From: Cytophagales bacterium
GTDB lineage: Bacteria > Bacteroidota > Bacteroidia > Cytophagales > Spirosomataceae
Reading direction: 5' to 3'
NCBI GenBank assembly: GCA_013205605.1
Contig: JABMMK010000159.1
Span: 1-9,862, forward strand
Length of the DNA stretch: 9,862 bases
Shown here piece after piece: positions 7,902-9,862 of the stretch (its first letter is position 1; each line of letters opens with the position of its first letter). Both the position numbers and the translations under genes were made by a program. Under the pieces are notes generated by a model. The model saw only the letters and a list, made by a program, of their open reading frames with translations, searched no databases and was not told the origin of the DNA.

Positions 7902-8810
7902 ATGAATGCATTAATTATTGGAGGTACGGGATTTTTCGGAAAATCAATTTTAGATTCTTTTATCAAGGGATTATTGAAAAGATTTGGCGTATCCCAAATC
8001 ACCATATTAGCGCGAAATATTGATTCATTTAAAAAATTAAATCCGGAATTAATCCATCCAGGGGTTGATTATTTGAAAGGAGACATTGCTAAAATGGATC
8101 ATTTGCCCGAGTTTGACATAATCATTCATGCGGCTACTTCTACGAATTTAAAGAATTATACAGATCAGCCTGAAACTGAAAAAGACAATTTAGAACTTGG
8201 CGTAACTAATTTTTGCAAACTGATTAGCCGGTCTACGGTAAGTCCGAAAATTGTGTATTGTAGTTCTGGCGCGGTCTATGGAAAGCAAGCACTCCATGTG
8301 GAGAAAGTGGATGAAATGTGTCCATTTAATGATGATTTCAGGGGTTTTTCTCCCGAAAAATTAATTTATTTGAAAGGAAAGAGGTTTGCTGAAGTAGAAA
8401 TTAGTCAATTGGGATCTATCCAAAACAAGCACGTTTCTATCGCGCGATGTTTTGCATTTTCAGGTAAATATGTCCCAAGAGACCTACATTATGCGTATGG
8501 AAATTTTATTGGATCGGCTGAAAAAGGCGAAAAAATAATGGTTAACGCCGAAGGTATCGTGTATAGAAGTTTTATGGAGGCGGATGATTTAGTAGAAAGT
8601 TTATTTGAAATTGCCTTACATTCAAACCCAAATTGTCCAATATTTAATGTAGGTTCGGACGTTCAAGTTTCATTATATGAACTAGCTCAAAATATTGCAG
8701 TTGATTATGGAGTGGAATATGAATTTAAGAACTTTGATGATTCTAAAATTATTGATCGATATGTCCCCAATGTGGATAAATTAAAAAAACTTTTAAGCGC
8801 ACGTGTATGA
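7902..8810 (+). CDS. NAD(P)-dependent extended SDR (epimerase/dehydratase/reductase), probable CDP-sugar reductase
   Basis: A 302-residue extended short-chain dehydrogenase. The nucleotide-binding loop GGTGFFG is at residues 7-13, IIHAAT at 74-79, the catalytic Ser region YCSSGAVYG at 119-127, and the YxxxK pair is Y156/K160 (IYLKGKRF). Late marks include YRSFMEADDLV (221-231) and FNVGS (248-252), usual for sugar-nucleotide substrates. It begins two bases after the ThDP gene's stop and overlaps the next gene as ATGA, so it is almost surely cotranscribed. If the preceding enzyme adds an acetyl group, this one would reduce the side-chain ketone to hydroxyethyl, the YerF step. Otherwise it could reduce C4, as in paratose or abequose formation. 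The family is secure; the reaction is inferred from the neighbours. Confidence 0.88.
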   Translation: MNALIIGGTGFFGKSILDSFIKGLLKRFGVSQITILARNIDSFKKLNPELIHPGVDYLKGDIAKMDHLPEFDIIIHAATSTNLKNYTDQPETEKDNLELGVTNFCKLISRSTVSPKIVYCSSGAVYGKQALHVEKVDEMCPFNDDFRGFSPEKLIYLKGKRFAEVEISQLGSIQNKHVSIARCFAFSGKYVPRDLHYAYGNFIGSAEKGEKIMVNAEGIVYRSFMEADDLVESLFEIALHSNPNCPIFNVGSDVQVSLYELAQNIAVDYGVEYEFKNFDDSKIIDRYVPNVDKLKKLLSARV

Positions 8811-9739
8811 CTAAGAAAATTAGTATTGTGACACCTTGTTATAATGAAGAATTCAATGTTGAGCCTTTATATGAAAAGGTGAAAATTGAAATGGAAAAAT
8901 TGTCAAATTATACGTATGAGCATATATTTATCGACAATTATTCTACAGACAACACGCTAGTGAAGCTAAAGAGCATAGCCAGTGTTGACAAGAATGTAAA
9001 AATCATCGTCAATGCTAGAAATTTCGGCCACATTAAATCACCTTATTATGGGATGTTGCAAGCTGATGGCGATGTGGTTATTAGTTTGGTTTCTGATTTG
9101 CAAGACCCACCGGAATTAATCCCTGATTTTATTAAAAAATGGGAGGAGGGCTATAAAATTGTGGTGGGCGTAAAAGAAAAAAGTGAAGAAAATATCATCA
9201 TGTTTTCAATTCGTAAGTTGTTTTATAAAGTCATCGATCGAATTTCAGATACAAGCCAAATTCAAAATTTTACCGGCTTTGGATTATATGATAGGCAATT
9301 TATGGAGGTATTGAGAAACATCCAGGAACCTTATCCCTATTTCAGGGGACTAGTTTCTGAGTTGGGATTTTCAATTTGCCAATTGCCATATCTTCAACCC
9401 AAGCGATTAAAAGGGAATACAAAAAACAATTTTTTCACTTTGTATGATATGGCCATGTTAGGCTTTACGAGTCATTCAAAAGTTCCCTTGAGGATGTCTA
9501 GTTTTATAGGCTTCGTCGTGGCATTTTTATCGATATTAATTGCGACTATTTACCTGATTTATAAGATTTTATTTTGGGATAACTTCCAAGTAGGAATAGC
9601 CCCTTTGGTGATTGGGTTCTTCTTTTTTGGCGGAGTTCAATTGTTTTTTCTGGGGATCATTGGTGAATACATTTCAGCTATTTTAACTCAGGTTAAAAAC
9701 AGGCCATTAGTGATAGAAAAAGAGCGGATTAATTTTTAA
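8807..9739 (+). CDS. Family 2 glycosyltransferase, GtrB/DPM1-like, with C-terminal transmembrane helices
   Basis: A 310-residue membrane-anchored glycosyltransferase. The GT-A domain opens with ISIVTPCYNEEFNVEPL (5-21), followed by IDNYSTDNT (42-50), RNFG (71-74) and the DLQDPPELI segment (97-105) typical of polyprenyl-phosphate sugar transferases. Two hydrophobic helices follow, about 233-256 and 263-288, then GEYI and a short cytosolic tail. Enzymes of this layout usually move a sugar from a nucleotide donor to undecaprenyl phosphate at the inner membrane. The metal-site motif reads VSD (95-97) instead of the more common DAD, and the usual DDGSTD reads DNYSTD, so this looks like a distinct subgroup. 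It overlaps the SDR gene by 4 bp (ATGA) and closes the visible operon. Donor and acceptor are not known; the operon's CDP-sugar is one candidate donor. Confidence 0.9.
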   Translation: MTKKISIVTPCYNEEFNVEPLYEKVKIEMEKLSNYTYEHIFIDNYSTDNTLVKLKSIASVDKNVKIIVNARNFGHIKSPYYGMLQADGDVVISLVSDLQDPPELIPDFIKKWEEGYKIVVGVKEKSEENIIMFSIRKLFYKVIDRISDTSQIQNFTGFGLYDRQFMEVLRNIQEPYPYFRGLVSELGFSICQLPYLQPKRLKGNTKNNFFTLYDMAMLGFTSHSKVPLRMSSFIGFVVAFLSILIATIYLIYKILFWDNFQVGIAPLVIGFFFFGGVQLFFLGIIGEYISAILTQVKNRPLVIEKERINF

Positions 9740-9766
9740 GTAACTATTCCACCGTAATAAAAGGTT

Positions 9767-9862
9767 CTACAATTTCAAACAAAGATAATAACTCCAACCA
9801 CTTTTATACCAAAGGATTCTTCCTATCAATGGTAATTCGAGTATCCTGTTGCAACCTTTGGA
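9767..9862 (-). CDS. Possible C-terminal end of a convergent gene, partial
   Basis: On the minus strand a frame is open from the right edge to a TAG at 9767-9769, giving 31 residues that include LELPLIGRILWYKSGWSYYL. The composition could be the tail of a membrane-associated or methyltransferase-like protein, and a convergent gene ending 27 bases after the operon would be normal. However, an open frame this short is easily due to chance in AT-rich DNA, and another minus-strand frame also gives a protein-like tail here before an internal stop. Treat as a candidate only. Confidence 0.2.
   Translation of the reverse strand, partial: SKGCNRILELPLIGRILWYKSGWSYYLCLKL

Noticed and set aside
1..9862. 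CRISPR arrays, tRNA or rRNA genes, insertion sequences
   Set aside because: No regularly spaced repeats, cloverleaf-like segments, rRNA sequence, transposase reading frames or terminal inverted repeats were seen.

Overview
The window looks like part of a Bacteroidota chromosome, most likely from the Cytophagia. It is AT-rich, its genes lack clear Shine-Dalgarno sequences, and it carries a Tat-exported Gfo/Idh/MocA oxidoreductase of the kind these bacteria hold in many copies. This taxonomic call is an inference from style and gene content; no marker gene is present.

Left part (1-2740): a partial Tat-signal Gfo/Idh/MocA oxidoreductase on the minus strand runs off the left edge. It is divergent from a small plus-strand Dabb-domain protein (819-1172). 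The Dabb gene converges on a minus-strand polytopic membrane protein (1169-2740) that resembles GT-C glycosyltransferases, and the two stop codons overlap. A 250-bp AT-rich divergent intergenic region follows (2741-2990).

Right part (2991-9739): six tightly packed plus-strand genes form one apparent operon, with junctions of +2 to -17 bp. The first three are the CDP-3,6-dideoxyhexose genes rfbF (glucose-1-phosphate cytidylyltransferase), rfbG (CDP-glucose 4,6-dehydratase) and rfbH (PLP/[2Fe-2S] 3-dehydrase). They are followed by a thiamine-diphosphate enzyme of the acetolactate synthase type, an extended SDR reductase/epimerase and a GtrB/DPM1-like family 2 glycosyltransferase with C-terminal membrane helices.

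The first five genes fit a route from glucose-1-phosphate to a CDP-activated, C4-branched 3,6-dideoxyhexose of the yersiniose type. RfbF, RfbG and RfbH make CDP-4-keto-3,6-dideoxyglucose, the ThDP enzyme adds a two-carbon unit from pyruvate at C4 (as YerE does), and the SDR reduces the resulting ketone (as YerF does). The glycosyltransferase would then pass a sugar to a lipid carrier or glycan, perhaps with the divergent GT-C-like protein as the periplasmic transferase. No RfbI-type reductase for RfbH is present in the window. The branched sugar is an inference from gene content, but it is the most interesting point here. The last 123 bases hold no secure gene, only a possible C-terminal tail on the minus strand.
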